From: Ctena decussata
Lineage: Eukaryota > Mollusca > Bivalvia > Lucinida > Lucinidae
NCBI GenBank assembly: GCA_963989385.1
Contig: OZ022505.1
Coordinates: forward strand, 58,965,737 to 59,029,736
Reading direction: 5' to 3'
Length of the DNA stretch: 64,000 bases
The notes under the pieces are model-generated. The model saw nothing but the letters and a program-made list of their open reading frames with translations. It was not told where the DNA came from and ran no database searches. A program made the translations under genes and the position numbers. Shown here piece after piece: positions 20,651 to 31,850 of this stretch; position 1 is the stretch's first letter; every line of letters starts with the position of its first letter.

Positions 20651-21244
20651 AACGGCATCATCCATGCTTGCGATCTCTGTTGTAAGCAGTTTACATCCGC
20701 AGCACATTTTAAGAAACACATGTTTATTCATACAGGGGATAAACCACATGCTTGTATTGTTTGAAGTAAACAGTTTACACAGGCAGGAAACTTGAAGAGA
20801 CACATGCTTATGCACACTGGAGAGAAACCACATGCTTCTGGTGTCTGTACTTAACAATTTAAAAGGGCAAATGACTTTAAGAGACACATGCTTATTCATA
20901 CTGACGAGACACCACACACTTGTGATGTTTGTAGTAAACAACTTAGACTCGCAAGAATCCTGAAGCTACATGTATTTAGTCATACTGGTTTGAATTCGTA
21001 TGATTGTGATATTTGTGGTAAAAGATTTACATAGTCAGGAAACTTGAAGGTCCACACGCTTACTCATACAGGACAGAAACTATATACTTGTGATTTGTGT
21101 GGCAAAACATTTACACAGTCAGGAAGCTTGAAAAGCCACACGCTTACTCATACTGGAGAAAACCCGTATACTTGTGATTTGTGTGGTAAACAGTTTACAC
21201 AATCAAGAAACTTGAAGAAACATATGCGTATTCATATTGGATAG
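20651..21244 (+). pseudogene. 3' fingers of ZNF-B with stops and frameshifts
   Basis: After the stop, about seven more fingers are readable in shifting frames: CDLCCKQFTSAAHFKKH, one with a TGA in place of the second cysteine (near 20762), one with a TAA after its second cysteine (near 20851), CDVCSKQLRLARILKLH, and one with a TAG near 21033. An open run from 21044 holds two clean fingers with TLTHTG linkers, ending at the TAG at 21242. Together with the upstream fragments the ancestral array had about 20 fingers. Confidence 0.75.
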
Positions 21245-21329
21245 AAACCATATGCAACTCTTTAAGAGTTGACCACAACTGGAAGAGGAGGTAAAAATAG
21301 AAATGGCTGAGTTTTCCCCTTTGTTTAGC

Positions 21330-21435
21330 CACGATGACCAAGTGCTTTTGGAACTATGATTCTTTTTTTTTGTTTTATAACAGCCTGTTTTCGTTTTGTA
21401 ACAGCCTCAGAAACATAGTTAACGGGCGTGTTTCT
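21330..21435. mobile_element. GTTACGAAAC palindromic MITE, decayed fragment
   Basis: TAACAGCCTGTTTTCGTTTTG, TAACAGCCTCAG and AACATAGTTAACGGGCGTG correspond to the right arm and right end of the copies at 11339 and 13213. The left end is not recognisable. Confidence 0.5.
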
Positions 21436-21640
21436 GGTAAATGGCTCCAACGCAAAAAAGTACAACCCATGGGAAGGCCCGGATCCAGACCACCAAGTAC
21501 TGGTGTGGCTCTGGATAAGTGGTGGGACTGGGATGTACCGAAGTGTATGTGTGTATGTTGGGGAGGGGAGGAGCTTGAAAATATATGACATAATTAGGGA
21601 TCAATTTGATGAGAATTTTTGATAACATCTCTTTTAGCTT

Positions 21641-21710
21641 GAAACATATGTTGTGACATATTAGAATCGCCTCGTCGAGGCGATTCTAATGAGTTATCAC
21701 AACATATATC
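21641..21710. repeat. Hairpin ending in CATATGTTGTGA
   Basis: The left arm AACATATGTTGTGACATATT continues AGAATCGCCTCG and is complementary to CGAGGCGATTCTAATGAGTT followed by ATCACAACATAT. The tip is CTCGTCGAG. A related hairpin with the same outer words is at 36366-36440. Confidence 0.75.
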
Positions 21711-22092
21711 TTAATCAAACTATCTAACCACGTATAAATTATCACAAACTGTCATCAGATAATCCTTATTATCTGGAGGCCTAAAAATTATACATAACAC
21801 AAAAGGTCCAGATGGCGGAATTGAAACCCCAAAGCCACCCCTCCCCCCTGATCCGGGGCAGATGGGAATCCGGACGCTGCACAAAAGAACGTTCATAATA
21901 CGTGTATTGTTGTTCGATAGTTTACTACTCCTCAATTTTGTCCTCCTGACACTCTTTTCACACAGCAATAAACAACTTTCCTTCATGAAAAATGTTGAGC
22001 GAACGTCTAATAAACAGTTAGCTTCATGTCTTAATTTATTTTGTTGAGTACATTTACAGCAATGTGTATCAATAACAGGTAAAACTTTAAAA
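21711..22092. other. Intergenic DNA, no gene seen
   Basis: A 158-codon minus-strand frame crosses this stretch and the neighbouring MITE (22196-21720), but about half of it is MITE sequence and it has no domain. Not called a gene. Confidence 0.45.
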
Positions 22093-22316
22093 GAGCCGCG
22101 ACACGAAAAAACCAACAAAGTGGCATGTGCGCTCATCGAGGACTCGGGCCAACCTGGGCATCCATTCAGTCTTATCTGAGCCTTTGCTGTCGACATGGAG
22201 GTATCTCAGACCCTTATCAACCCTTAGGCTCTGATCAGACTTGGCGGATGCCCAGGCTGATCTGAGTCTTCGGTGAGCGCACATGCCACTTTGTTTGTTT
22301 TATCATGTTGCGGCTC
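22093..22316. mobile_element. Palindromic MITE (GAGCCGCGACACG family), copy 4
   Basis: GAGCCGCGACACGAAAAAAC at the left and TTTTATCATGTTGCGGCTC at the right are the family ends, with AAAGTGGCATGTGCG and CGCACATGCCACTTTG just inside. Confidence 0.85.
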
Positions 22317-22389
22317 GACTCATGGTGTTAAAACAAGATGAAGATGGACGGTATATGATGCCATAGGACTTTGATAAAGTATAAATATC

Positions 22390-23000
22390 AATGTGGCTCA
22401 AGACGAACAAGCAAATTCGTTGAATTCATATTCCCGACCAAAATGGCTGATTTCTTTATGGGATATTTTAAGTATGACAAACTTTCGTTCACTGGTTACT
22501 TAGTTACAACTGAACCTGTGGATTTTTAATCAAACAACAAGGGCAATAACCCATGTGTAAGTGAGGTCATTCTAAACAACTTGCTCCAGCATTAGCACAC
22601 TATGATGATACATACTTATATCCAGTTTCAAAACAATTTCGTCTACCGGTGCCTAAGTATGGTTAATTTGTGTAGTTTATATTAAAAACAAGGGAAATAA
22701 CTCATGCATTACTGATGTCATCATGACAAAACTTGATATCCACTGTCATGTTATGATGATATATAGTTGTTTTAAGTTTTGTGTAATTCCATTTATTGGT
22801 TATTTGGTTATGACTCAATTTGTCTAAATTAAAGTGATTCAAGGGCATTAACTCATGTACTACTGAAGCAAGTCTAACAAAACTTGGCAAGACCCACCCT
22901 GATATGGTAATACATCCCATCCCATCCAATCCCATTCTATCCCCATCCCATCCCATTCCATCCTCGCTGTCTGTACGTCCGTCACATACTAACGAATGGG
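22390..23000. repeat. Tandem repeat, unit about 150 bp, with CCCAT microsatellite
   Basis: Three diverged units share ACAAGGG.AATAACTCATG, a TATGATGATA.ATA phrase and TTGGTTA..TGGTTA..ACTCAA words (starting near 22526, 22681 and 22830). A CCCATCCCATCCCATT-type microsatellite lies at 22915-22965 and a CTGTACGTCCGTC tract follows, again like the GTC-rich ends of other repeats here. Confidence 0.6.
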
Positions 23001-23724
23001 CCATTTAGTTATTATGTGCTTTGATTCTGCAAACCAGTGTCAAGTCAGGCCGAAAATATTTTGGTAACTATTCCTCACGAATGTAAATGACTATATTACA
23101 TTCTTAATGAAGAAATACAAGGATTTCTTGTCAATATAAATATGCTGTTTCCCAGTTCTCTACAAGGATTTGTTTCCTTTAGGGAAATAAATCCCTGTAG
23201 ATTGATTACCCTCCCGATAACATTCAAAGATTAGTTATTAGGGTACGACCGGGTACCGGCTTTTAGAACAACTTTCCTAAGCTCCTCCTTTCCACTGCCG
23301 TTGAAGCTATACAACACAGCTGGAATTATGATGTTGAGAAAAACAACAGACGCTAAACAAACCTTTAACAAACTTTGATGTGTATTTATGGCGTGTGGAC
23401 ATGAATGATTTTACGAAAATGTCATTTAATGTGGATATTGCCTTTTGAAACCGAAATTTCGGTTTGGCCACTTTGAGTTTTGTGATAACCCCACCAGTTC
23501 TTTTACTATAAAGCAAATTTTGTACATAAATATGCTTTTTATGCATTTGTTGGAGTCAAACAGCATTCTTATATATTGTCTTAATTATTTCCAGAAGCTT
23601 GCACTTTTAATTTTCAGGTGGAAAGCGAATGGTACGCATACCAAGTGTGAATAAAGACGTGTCTTTTCAAAGTTCCAAACCTTGTACCATAATCATTCAA
23701 ATGCGCCACTAATCAGAACTTTTT
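23001..23724. other. Intergenic DNA, no gene seen
   Basis: Short open frames at 23307-23546 and 23445-23654 overlap on opposite strands and carry no domain. Nothing else is recognised. Confidence 0.4.
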
Positions 23725-25979
23725 AGCTCACCTGAGTCAAAGACTCCGGGCGAGCTTATAGGATAGGCAGGCTCCGTCGTCGTCGTCCGTCCGTCGTCCG
23801 TCAACAATTTCAAACAACTTCTCGAAAACTACTGGGCCGATTGCAACCAAATTTCATATGTAGCCTCCTGGGGTCTTAGGAACGAAAAATTGTTCAAACG
23901 GTCCTGGTCACATGACCAACATGGCAACCATGCCCATATGAGGTAAAAACCTAAATAAATCTTCTTCTCCAGAACCAATAGGCCGATGGCCTTGAAACTT
24001 GGTATGTAGCATCCGGTACGCAAGTACTACCAAGATTGTTCAAATTATGATCTTGGGTTGACCTTGACTTTTTTTACGATGAGGTCAAATTTGCTTCATT
24101 GAGCTTTAGATTGCAAAATGCTAGAACATAAGATAACTTGGAAAATGTTGAAGATTTTGGGCTAAAAGTTGGTATCCACAGTCATCTTAATGAGTACATG
24201 AAGATTTATGAGTAAGGGGAGTCACGGTCATTCTTTGACCTTTGACCCAGAACTCGCATATTTTGACAATTTCAAACAATCTCCTCAAAAGCCACTGGGC
24301 CAATTGAAACCAAATTTCATAAAGAGCCTTCAGAGGTTGAGGGAACGAAAATTTATTCATACGGCCCGGGTCATTTGACCAACATGGCCGCCACGCCCCT
24401 ATATGGTAAAACCCTTATAAAATCATCTTCTCCAGAATCAACTGACCGATGGCTTTGAAACTTGATATGTAGCATTGGGTACTTGAGTACTTTCAAGATT
24501 GAAAAATTTATGAACCTTGGGTTGACCTAGGCCTTTTTTACGGCAATGTCAAATATGGGAAAATGCTAGAACATAAGATTTCATGGAAAGTTTTGAAGAT
24601 TAAGGCCTAAATAAATTGTATATGCAGTCATCTTAAAGAGTACATGAAAATTTGTGAGCACAAGAGGTTTGACCTTTGACCCAGAGCTCCCTCAAAAACC
24701 ACTGGGCCAATTGGAACCAAATTTCATAAAGAGCCTCCAGTGGTAGAGGGAATGAAAATTTGTTCAAATGGTCCGGGTCACATGACCAGCACGCCCATAA
24801 TGGTTAAAATCTTTAAAAATCTTCTTCTCTAGAACCGAATGACCTATGGCCTTGAAACTTGGTATGTAGCATTGGGTACTCCAGTACCATCAAGATTGCT
24901 CAAAATGATGACCTTGTGTTTACCTTGACCATTTTACGGCAAGGTCAAGTATGGGAAAATGCCAGAACATAAGATTTCAAAGGAAGGTTTGATGGTTTAG
25001 GCCTAAAAATTGGTATATACATTCATCTTAATGAGTACATGAAGATTTATGAGTACAAGAGGCCAAGGCCATTCTCTGACTTTTGACCCAGAGCTCTCCC
25101 ATTTGGACAATATCAAACATCTCCTCAAAAGCCACTGGGCCAATTGAAACAAAATTTCATATGGAGCCTCGAGGGGTTGAGGGAATGAAAATTTGTTCAA
25201 ACGTCCAGGTCACATGACCAACACATGGCCTCCGTATCCATATATGGCCAAAACCTTTAAAAATCTTCTTCTCCAGAACCAATGGACGGATGGCCTTGAA
25301 ACTTGGTATGTAGAATTGGGTACCCCAGGAATATCAAGATTGTTCAGATTATGACATTGGGTTGACCTTGGCCTTTTTTACGGCAAGGTCAAATATGGGA
25401 AAATGCTAGAACATCAGATATAATGGGAAGGTTTGAAGATTTTGATTTCTCATATTTTGACATTTTCAAACATTTCCTCAAAAGGAAAATGGCCAATTTT
25501 AAATACATTTCATATAGAGCCTCCAGGGGTTGAATGAACAAAAATTTGTTCAAATGGTCCAGGTCACACGACCAACATGCATATGGCTGCTATACCCATT
25601 TATGATATAAACCTTTAATATTTTTCTTCTCCAGAACCAATAAACCTATAGCCTTGAACATTGGTAGTAAGCATGGAGTACTAGAGGTCTGCCAAGACTT
25701 CAGATGATGACCTTGGGGTTACCTTGACATTTTTGGGGCATGGTCAAATATTGGAAAATGCTAGAACATAAGATTCAAGGAAAATTTTGAAGATTTTGGC
25801 CTAAAAAATGGTATATATGGTAGTCTTAATGAGTACATAAAGATCTATGAGTACAAGAGGTCAGATTCATTCTTTGACTTATGACCCAAGACTCATATTT
25901 TGACAATTTCAGATATAAGAAAAATCCACTTTCCAATTGCTCAGGTGAGCGATTCAGGGCTTCATTGCCCTCTTGTTTC
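23725..25979 (+). repeat. Long dispersed repeat A: conserved ends, ~440-bp core units
   Basis: Begins AGCTCACCTGAGTCAAAGAC with a hairpin to GGGCGAGCT and a GTCGTCGTCGTCCGTCCG tract, and ends TTGCTCAGGTGAGCGATTC, AGGGC..GCCCTCTTGTTT. The core has about five diverged units of roughly 420-460 bp sharing the phrases TCTTCTCCAGAACCAAT, GGCCTTGAAACTTGGTATG, ACATGACCAACATGGC and ACTGGGCCAATTG. No open reading frame of note. The same end modules, inverted, flank different cores at 56754-59320 and 59322-61866. Confidence 0.8.
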
Positions 25980-26122
25980 TAATGCACGAGCAAGCATATA
26001 TTGTGTTTAATATCCCACAGGTGAAGCCCTTAGTCATGCTGGCTTAACAGGCTGAGTGTTCACCTTTTACGCAGCGTAACCCAGGTTCGCATTCAATGGG
26101 CAGCACATGTCTGATGGGTTTC

Positions 26123-26364
26123 TTAACCCATTAATACATAGCGTCCCAAAAATGGGACGTAGGCAAACAGTGCAGACTCAGAGCAGACGGCGCAAACGCG
26201 GCGTCTTATCACGGTCTACATTATTTGCATCAGACAAATGGGTATTTCTACCTATAAATGAAATAAAAATGATAAAAATGAACTGAACCAGAAATCCGTT
26301 AAATGACAAATGGACTCATCCAATATATACAGAAAGAAGAGTCCACTGGGCATTAATGGGTTAA
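26123..26364. mobile_element. TTAA-flanked MITE
   Basis: The element lies between TTAA copies: TTAACCCATTAATAC at the left and CATTAATGGGTTAA at the right. Taking TTAA as the target, the element proper (26127-26360) starts CCC and ends GGG, as do piggyBac-type elements. The interior includes GCGTCCCAAAAATGGGACG and has no coding frame. Confidence 0.7.
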
Positions 26365-27059
26365 ATCTACTAGACCAGGAATTCCGTACCCAGTATGCCC
26401 TGAGCTCATGAGAATGGTATCCGGGTGACGGTCGGTGATAGCAACTTGTCAGTGAACGTCGGCGGTGGTGTCTGCCTTATCAGTCCGGCAAAACTGCACA
26501 TAGCCACGTAAAACACTACAAACACAGAATTAAAGTCTCCATTGTCCTACATGTGGTAAAAATCGTCAAAACACAGATCATTATGCAACCTGTACAAGGT
26601 TCGCAAAAAGGCAGGAAATACTTGTATTTCCCAGGACGGTGGGAAATACTGGTTATTCCCGGGAAATACTGGTAATTCCCGGGAAATTGGACCCTTATCA
26701 TGTAGAAAGATTTAATTGTATTTTATAACAGCCATACAACTATATATGCAAAGCAAAAAGTAATTCAACATCCCTTTATTTAATCATTAAACAAAGATAT
26801 AGATAAAATATAGTCTAAATCTGCATATGCAATCAAATTATTTTCTTATACGAGCTGTCTGAAGATGAGTCAACATGTACAGTTGTCCCTGTCTATTGAC
26901 AAGCCTTAAAACACTCTTAGTTTAAAATACAAATAAATTAATTCAGCATTAAACATATAAAATATGTTTCTAGCCTACATCAGAACATGAGAACATGAAA
27001 ACATAGCATATATCAAATATTAGCATAGGAGCAAGTGAGTACTTTATTCATATTCATTT
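26365..27059. other. Intergenic DNA with GGGAAATACTGG words
   Basis: Around 26610-26695 the words GGGAAATACTTG, GGGAAATACTGG and GGGAAATT recur with complementary TATTCCCGGG phrases. Related words occur at 32697-32830, on the other side of the LINE. No gene. Confidence 0.5.
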
Positions 27060-27099
27060 AACTTAACTAAGGCGACATGTTCATAGTCATATTTACGTT

Positions 27100-27615
27100 T
27101 TACACAATATCCCATAACTTCATGACAAAATACAAAAATTTAGCCAAATTGATAATAACCGGTTTTGAAGTGTTACTCATTAGGTCATCAAACTTATTTA
27201 GTGTTGGCCAATGGCAGTAATACTTTTTTAGCTGTTTTCGTCTCAGATCTCTATATTTCGGACAAACTAATAAAAAATGAAACTCGTTTTCAACCATGTT
27301 TAAATTACAATTTTTACATATTCTTTCATCTCTCGGTATATTTTCATATCGACCACGCTCGATGGCTAAATCGTGGGAAGAAAGTCTAAATTTTGTAAGA
27401 GCAGTTTTAAATTTTTTCTCATGTATAAAATCTAAGTAATTTTCGAACTGAAAATTATGTTTGTATCGTGAGTACATCTGCAGTCGATTAGAATTGTTAA
27501 TGTTTGCATACCAACTTTGGTAATATGAATCAAGTATACGTTGTTTTTCTAAGTTAAGAGGAATAGTAATATCTGTCTGTTGTTGCAATATGTAGGAAAG
27601 ACCTAGTTCAGCCAA
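27100..27615 (-). pseudogene. LINE ORF2 C-terminal domain
   Basis: A 171-residue frame matches the region after the RT of non-LTR ORF2 proteins. It contains the zinc knuckle C-x2-C-x9-H-x4-C (CKNCNLNMVENEFHFLLVC), preceded by basic, aromatic-rich segments (RFKL.SH, RYENIPRDERIC). The knuckle is thought to help bind element RNA. The frame is cut off from the RT by about 0.7 kb of inserted repeats. Confidence 0.7.
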
Positions 27616-27639
27616 GAGTGACTTGACCTGATAAGCCCA

Positions 27640-27893
27640 GTTAGTAAGTAAGTAAGTAGACTTTATTTAGTGAGGGTGGCTCAGTTGGCAAAGCCAATCT
27701 TCCCTGAGGCCCTCATAAAACATACATAACATATATACATACATAACATATATACCTGACCAAAAATGGAGAAAAAGTGAAACCGTCTATTCATCATACA
27801 ATACAATACAATCTTTATTACACCCAACTTTCATATACATGAAATAACATTGGGAGCAATAATGAACATTAATACTACAAATTAAGACGGTTT
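27640..27893 (-). mobile_element. 3' ends of small retroelements inserted in the LINE
   Basis: On the minus strand two adjacent stretches end in AATAAA-containing tails: one reads CTAAATAAAGTCTACTTAC and runs into a TTAC repeat (27643-27657), the other reads AATAAAGATTGTATTGTATTG (27805-27820). Polyadenylation-like signals followed by short tandem tails are typical of LINE or SINE 3' ends. The 5' extents are not defined. Confidence 0.5.
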
Positions 27894-27998
27894 CCAGCAA
27901 GCACAAAACGTTAACAAATCGATGACTCAACGTTGACTCGACGTCAAGACGGCGATTGAACGCTGAGTCACTGCCCACTCAACGTTGTGTGCTCAGTG
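27894..27998. repeat. CCCAGC/GGCAC palindromic element, copy 4
   Basis: Starts CCAGCAAGCACAAAACGTT and ends CAACGTTGTGTGCTCAGTG. The interior mixes TCAACG and TCGACG words. It sits inside the decayed LINE. Confidence 0.65.
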
Positions 27999-28142
27999 TG
28001 TTATGACTGTAACAAAATGAAAACGCTGTGGAATAAGTGTAACAGATGCATTCTAAAAATGCTGCATTATAGAATAATGTATTGAACGCAATCTAAAGAC
28101 TACACCGAGTCCAGATCTGAAGATTTTTTTTAATAGAAGCAA

Positions 28143-28243
28143 CCCAGCAGGCACGCAACGCTGACCCGAATCAACGCTGATTCAACGTCCCACGTTGAAT
28201 AAGCATCGCCGCTATGTCAAATCGACGTCGCGTGCCCAGTGGG
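28143..28243. repeat. CCCAGC/GGCAC palindromic element, copy 5
   Basis: Starts CCCAGCAGGCACGCAACG and ends GACGTCGCGTGCCCAGTGGG, with AACGCTGATTCAACGTC words inside. Only 145 bp separate it from copy 4. Confidence 0.7.
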
Positions 28244-28273
28244 AAAGCCCTCCCATGCGTTCGAAGCATTCAG

Positions 28274-28275
<2 letters not shown>

Positions 28276-28314
<39 letters not shown>
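28276..28314. repeat. (GA)n microsatellite
   Basis: Nineteen uninterrupted GA dinucleotides. A second, shorter GA run is at 29501-29520. Confidence 0.95.
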
Positions 28315-28315
<1 letters not shown>

Positions 28316-28359
28316 AAATATATACAAAACACAAAAAGTCACACAATCCATAGTTAATA

Positions 28360-29230
28360 CAGTACATTATTTAGACCCTCTGTAAGAAACATTATAATCA
28401 GCGTCATTTTTAAGCATAATATAAATTTTTCGAGGAAGAGCATTTTCCTGTAACCTACGTAATTTAATCCAGTTTGTTATCATTCGAAGTTTCCTTGATA
28501 TACTAAATGGTACCCGCCCTAATTCTCCTTACAAACCAGTTAGATTTGTTGATTTTCTAACGTGCAAAATCCAACGGCAGAATTTGGTATGTATAAGTTC
28601 GACGTCTTTAGCGTCATGAGCACACCACATTTCTGCGCTGTAATTCAAAATGGAATCAACAAAAGTGTCAAAAAGTTTACACTTAAAAAGAAACTGGTAA
28701 TTCTATTTGTTTAAAAAGAGAAAAGAGATTATGCAGGGCGTATGATGCATGTTCAGCTATTCGTTTCTGGTTCGAGCCCAATTACCACTTTAAAAAAAAT
28801 GAAAACCTAAGTATTCAAATGAAGTAACAAGTTCTAATCTGGTATCATTTATAAAGAAATCAAAACTTGTATGGCGTCCTTTTTCACTAATCATCGCCTT
28901 TGTTTTAGCTGTATTAATTTTTAGACCCCAGGTTTTACAATATGCTTCCACATCTTTAAGAATGGATTGTAGCTTTTCTGGAGATTTCGCAAATACTACA
29001 GTATCGTCAGCATACAGAAGCATAAATATCTGTAATTAATCAATAGTAATTATACTGTCAAAATCAGAGTTTATATTTTGGGTAATATCATTAATAAATA
29101 GCATAAACATAAGCGGGGAGCTCGGATCACCCTGTTTGAGGCCAATGTTAGATGTCAAAAAAATTGAATATGAGGAGCGGTATCTAATGCAAGATTTAAC
29201 TACAGAATACATGGAAGAAATAGCCTTCAC
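28360..29230 (-). pseudogene. LINE reverse transcriptase centre and thumb
   Basis: Two frames, 29230-29036 and 29023-28790, carry consecutive RT motifs: KQGDPSSPL followed by FINDI, then YADDTVVFA (the catalytic YADD) and a GLKINTAKTKAM stretch, then EYLGFHF. On the same strand to about 28360 the readable words NWIKLRRLQENALPRKIY extend the domain in a shifted frame. The polymerase fingers region is missing upstream. Confidence 0.8.
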
Positions 29231-29236
29231 AAGCTT

Positions 29237-29529
29237 GGTTTAAACAATATTTTATTCATCAAAATTTCAACTAAGGTACAGAGACAATAGATCAGGATTT
29301 GATCGAAAGCCCAAGGCTTGTGAGAACCATCTCCTGCTAGCAATTAGATACTGAACAAAGGTTGAATGTACAAATTAACATAGACACCAAATAAACACAT
29401 CTTAATCTAAAACAGTCATAGGCAAAGACTGTTTTATGTTTGCATGAGAAGAAGTCGCTATTATGCTAATTAACTAATAACACTAACACAAGAATAACAT
29501 GGAGAGAGAGAGAGAGAGAGAATGACTTC
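29237..29529 (-). mobile_element. 293-bp insertion between 12-bp direct repeats
   Basis: CTTCACAAGCTT occurs at 29225-29236 and again at 29530-29541, flanking DNA unrelated to the LINE. On the minus strand the insert ends with GATGAATAAAATATTG, a polyadenylation-like signal, and starts in a CT-rich microsatellite. A retroposed transcript end is possible. The LINE has also lost about 0.9 kb of RT sequence at this point, so this is not a clean insertion. Confidence 0.5.
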
Positions 29530-29539
29530 CTTCACAAGC

Positions 29540-30680
29540 TTACTTCTTAAATTCTTTCTTTGCATCTGAGCATTCTTCATTAAACCATTTATTGCAGGAA
29601 AATTGTATGTTTACAATATTTTTCGAAAATATTTCTTTACCATAAACAAGTGCAGTTTTTGTGTACATGTGATCGGTGAAAGAGTCAACAATGCTATATA
29701 CGGGGCCGTTAGTATTTACGCATTCAATCAGCCGTTGTAAAACCTCATTATTATTCATGAGTTCTGACCTAAAATAATCGGCTTTTGATTCGTCATAGAC
29801 TATTTTTTAACTTGGCGCGCGGATTTTCCTGGGCCCGTGATTCTCGCTCAGACGTGCGTGACGAGAAAGAAAAAAATAACGGAGCGTGGTCGGAGAATTC
29901 ATTAAAGTCTAAAATTCGAAAACTGGATAAATATTCGAGATCGCTGGGATTTGCGAGCAGATAGTCAACCACACTAAGACCGTTAAGACTCATAAAGGTA
30001 TGTTCACCTTTGTTAGCGTCATCATGCACACGCCCATTTGCCATTAATAGCCTTGAACTTTGACACAATAATAATAGCCTTCTACCGTGTGAATAAACCA
30101 CGTGGTCTTTGTTTACTCTAGGTTGTAAAACTTATTGATTGATAAAAATGTCTTCATCGTCAAGATAACGATCAAAATCTAAATAATCTGGTTTGTTTGC
30201 AAATCGACAGTTAAAATCACCTGTTAAGAAAATTTTACCTAACCTGCTATATTTAATAATATCGAGTTCCAACTGCTAAAAAAATGTCAGTGTCTTCACT
30301 TCGTAATACCTTAGACTCCGAAGTGGGGATATAGGTTGCACATTTATACACATCTTGATTGAATGTGAAAGCATCTTTCAGAATTTTAAACCAAATAATA
30401 CCAGCTTGATTTTTTTCTACCACCTTCATTTTGTATTTCAAACAATCTTTATAATATATGGACAGTCCTCCACTGTAACGTCCTTTTTTCACACCAGTTG
30501 ATCTATTCCTAAAAATATGTTCGCAACAATAACCTTGTATATCCAAAGAGAGAACATTATTTTTAACCATGTTTCATTAAACAATAAAAAATCAAAACTG
30601 TTTACAGTATAGAATAAAGTCAACATCAGTCAGTTTACGTAATAAACCATTGGTGTTCCAAGAAATCAAATTAATATGCC
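29540..30680 (-). pseudogene. LINE endonuclease and RT N-terminus, broken
   Basis: On the minus strand the words ISWNTNGLLRKL (about 30660-30620), RYSGGLSIYYKD and the later SDHAPLFFSF are the start, middle and catalytic end of an APE-type endonuclease that nicks the target DNA. ANKGEHTFMSLNGLSVVDYL lies just before the SDH motif. Several stops separate the pieces (30570-30253 and 30101-29793). The 29758-29540 frame continues into the leader of the RT domain (FNEECSDAKKEFKK). Confidence 0.75.
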
Positions 30681-30693
30681 CCTGTTGACATTC

Positions 30694-31783
30694 CTATTGT
30701 TGTTGTTGTTGTCTCGCTGCTGTTTGGCCTGGCACATACTCAGCCCCGTTTACAAATAGCTTGTCCCTCAACATTTTTACCATGTTACCCTTGCTCTTTT
30801 CATGTTGCATAATCGGATACAGAGTCTTTCGCGCCTCTCGAACCGGCTGCGGCCATTGAATTCCGATGCCAATGTTCGCCCCTTTAAGTACCCCTGCTTT
30901 ATCATATGACGCCTGTCTGACAATTTCTCGCTGCTTGAAATAATGAAATTTGGCGACAATCGGCCTCGGCTTATTACCACTAGCATTCCCCACTCTATGT
31001 ACTCGATCAAAAACCATATTATGGGCCTCCGGTAATTCCTGTTTCTCAGCACATATAGCCTTAATAATGTTTTCACAATTTTCAGTAGCACCCTGTTCTG
31101 ACACCCTACAAATCTTGAGATTGTCTCTCATCGACCTTGACTCTAAATCTGTGAGCTTAGCTTCTAATTTGGCGCTTTTATCTACATATGCCTTCGCATT
31201 TGATTCTAAATTATCACATTTACCCTTCAGATTGGTGAGGTCTGACTTAGCCCTGTTAAGATCCGCTTTCCTGTCATCATTTTCACTACTCATAAACTCA
31301 CATGAACGTTCTTGCCTCCATTACGTTAACTTTAAGTTCTAAATCTGACACTTTGGCATTTACCGACTTTACAGTCTTCTCGATTTGACCCAGCTTGGCA
31401 AGTGACATCTTTATTTGTTTTACATCGTTCATAATTTCATTCGCCCAACTTAGTGGACCAATGGCTTGCTGCGGGGGCATACTATACGACGTCATCTGAT
31501 TTGGAGATTGAACGGGTGGAGGGCCCGGGAAGAGTGCTGTACCAAAGATAGGAGTCCCTTGTTGTGAAAAATTCATTATAGCTTGTGTAATCTGCGGGTT
31601 GGGGGAAACAAAAGCACCGTTAGTGTTACTCACATTACCGAATCCGTTATTTACTCCATTGTTTACACTGTTTGCATGATCACTTTGTCCCGTATCAAAC
31701 AATGGCGAGTTCGCCTTACGCTTCGATGTTTTCTTTTTTCTCGGTGCTAAGTCCTTGCTTTGATTTGATTTTTCGGCCGACAT
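30694..31783 (-). pseudogene. LINE ORF1 (RNA-binding), one frameshift
   Basis: Two abutting frames, 31783-31298 and 31293-30694, form one ORF1. The first has a basic N-terminus (KKKTSKRK), a low-complexity N/P/Q-rich middle and the start of a coiled coil. The second continues the coiled coil (LNRAKSDLTNLKGKCDNLES) and carries an RRM-like segment (RSMRDNLKICRV), the FDRVHRVG and RPIVAKFHYF stretches of L1-type ORF1 proteins, and a C-terminal domain ending in a Q run. Such proteins trimerise and coat element RNA. The join reads through with a net one-base change near 31290-31300. Confidence 0.75.
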
Positions 31784-31850
31784 CTAGTCCAAACTTTAGT
31801 ACACATTATCTGAAAGTTCCAGCCCAATTAAAATTGAATACATCACATAT

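Larger units (their letters stand above)
27060..31850 (-). mobile_element. Decayed LINE with L1-type ORF1, minus strand
   Basis: Read on the minus strand, the order is ORF1 (31783-30694), endonuclease (about 30680-29793), start of the RT domain (29758-29540), RT centre and tail (29230-28360) and a C-terminal zinc knuckle (27615-27100). The element is broken by frameshifts and stops, about 300 residues of the RT are missing at 29237-29529, and smaller elements are inserted at 27640-28350. The clade is uncertain: ORF1 is L1-like, while the RT motifs (KQGDPSSPL, YADD) fit several non-LTR clades. Confidence 0.8.

Noticed and set aside
21720..22196. 158-codon minus-strand open frame
   Set aside because: A large part is translated palindromic MITE (22093-22316), and the remainder has no domain.
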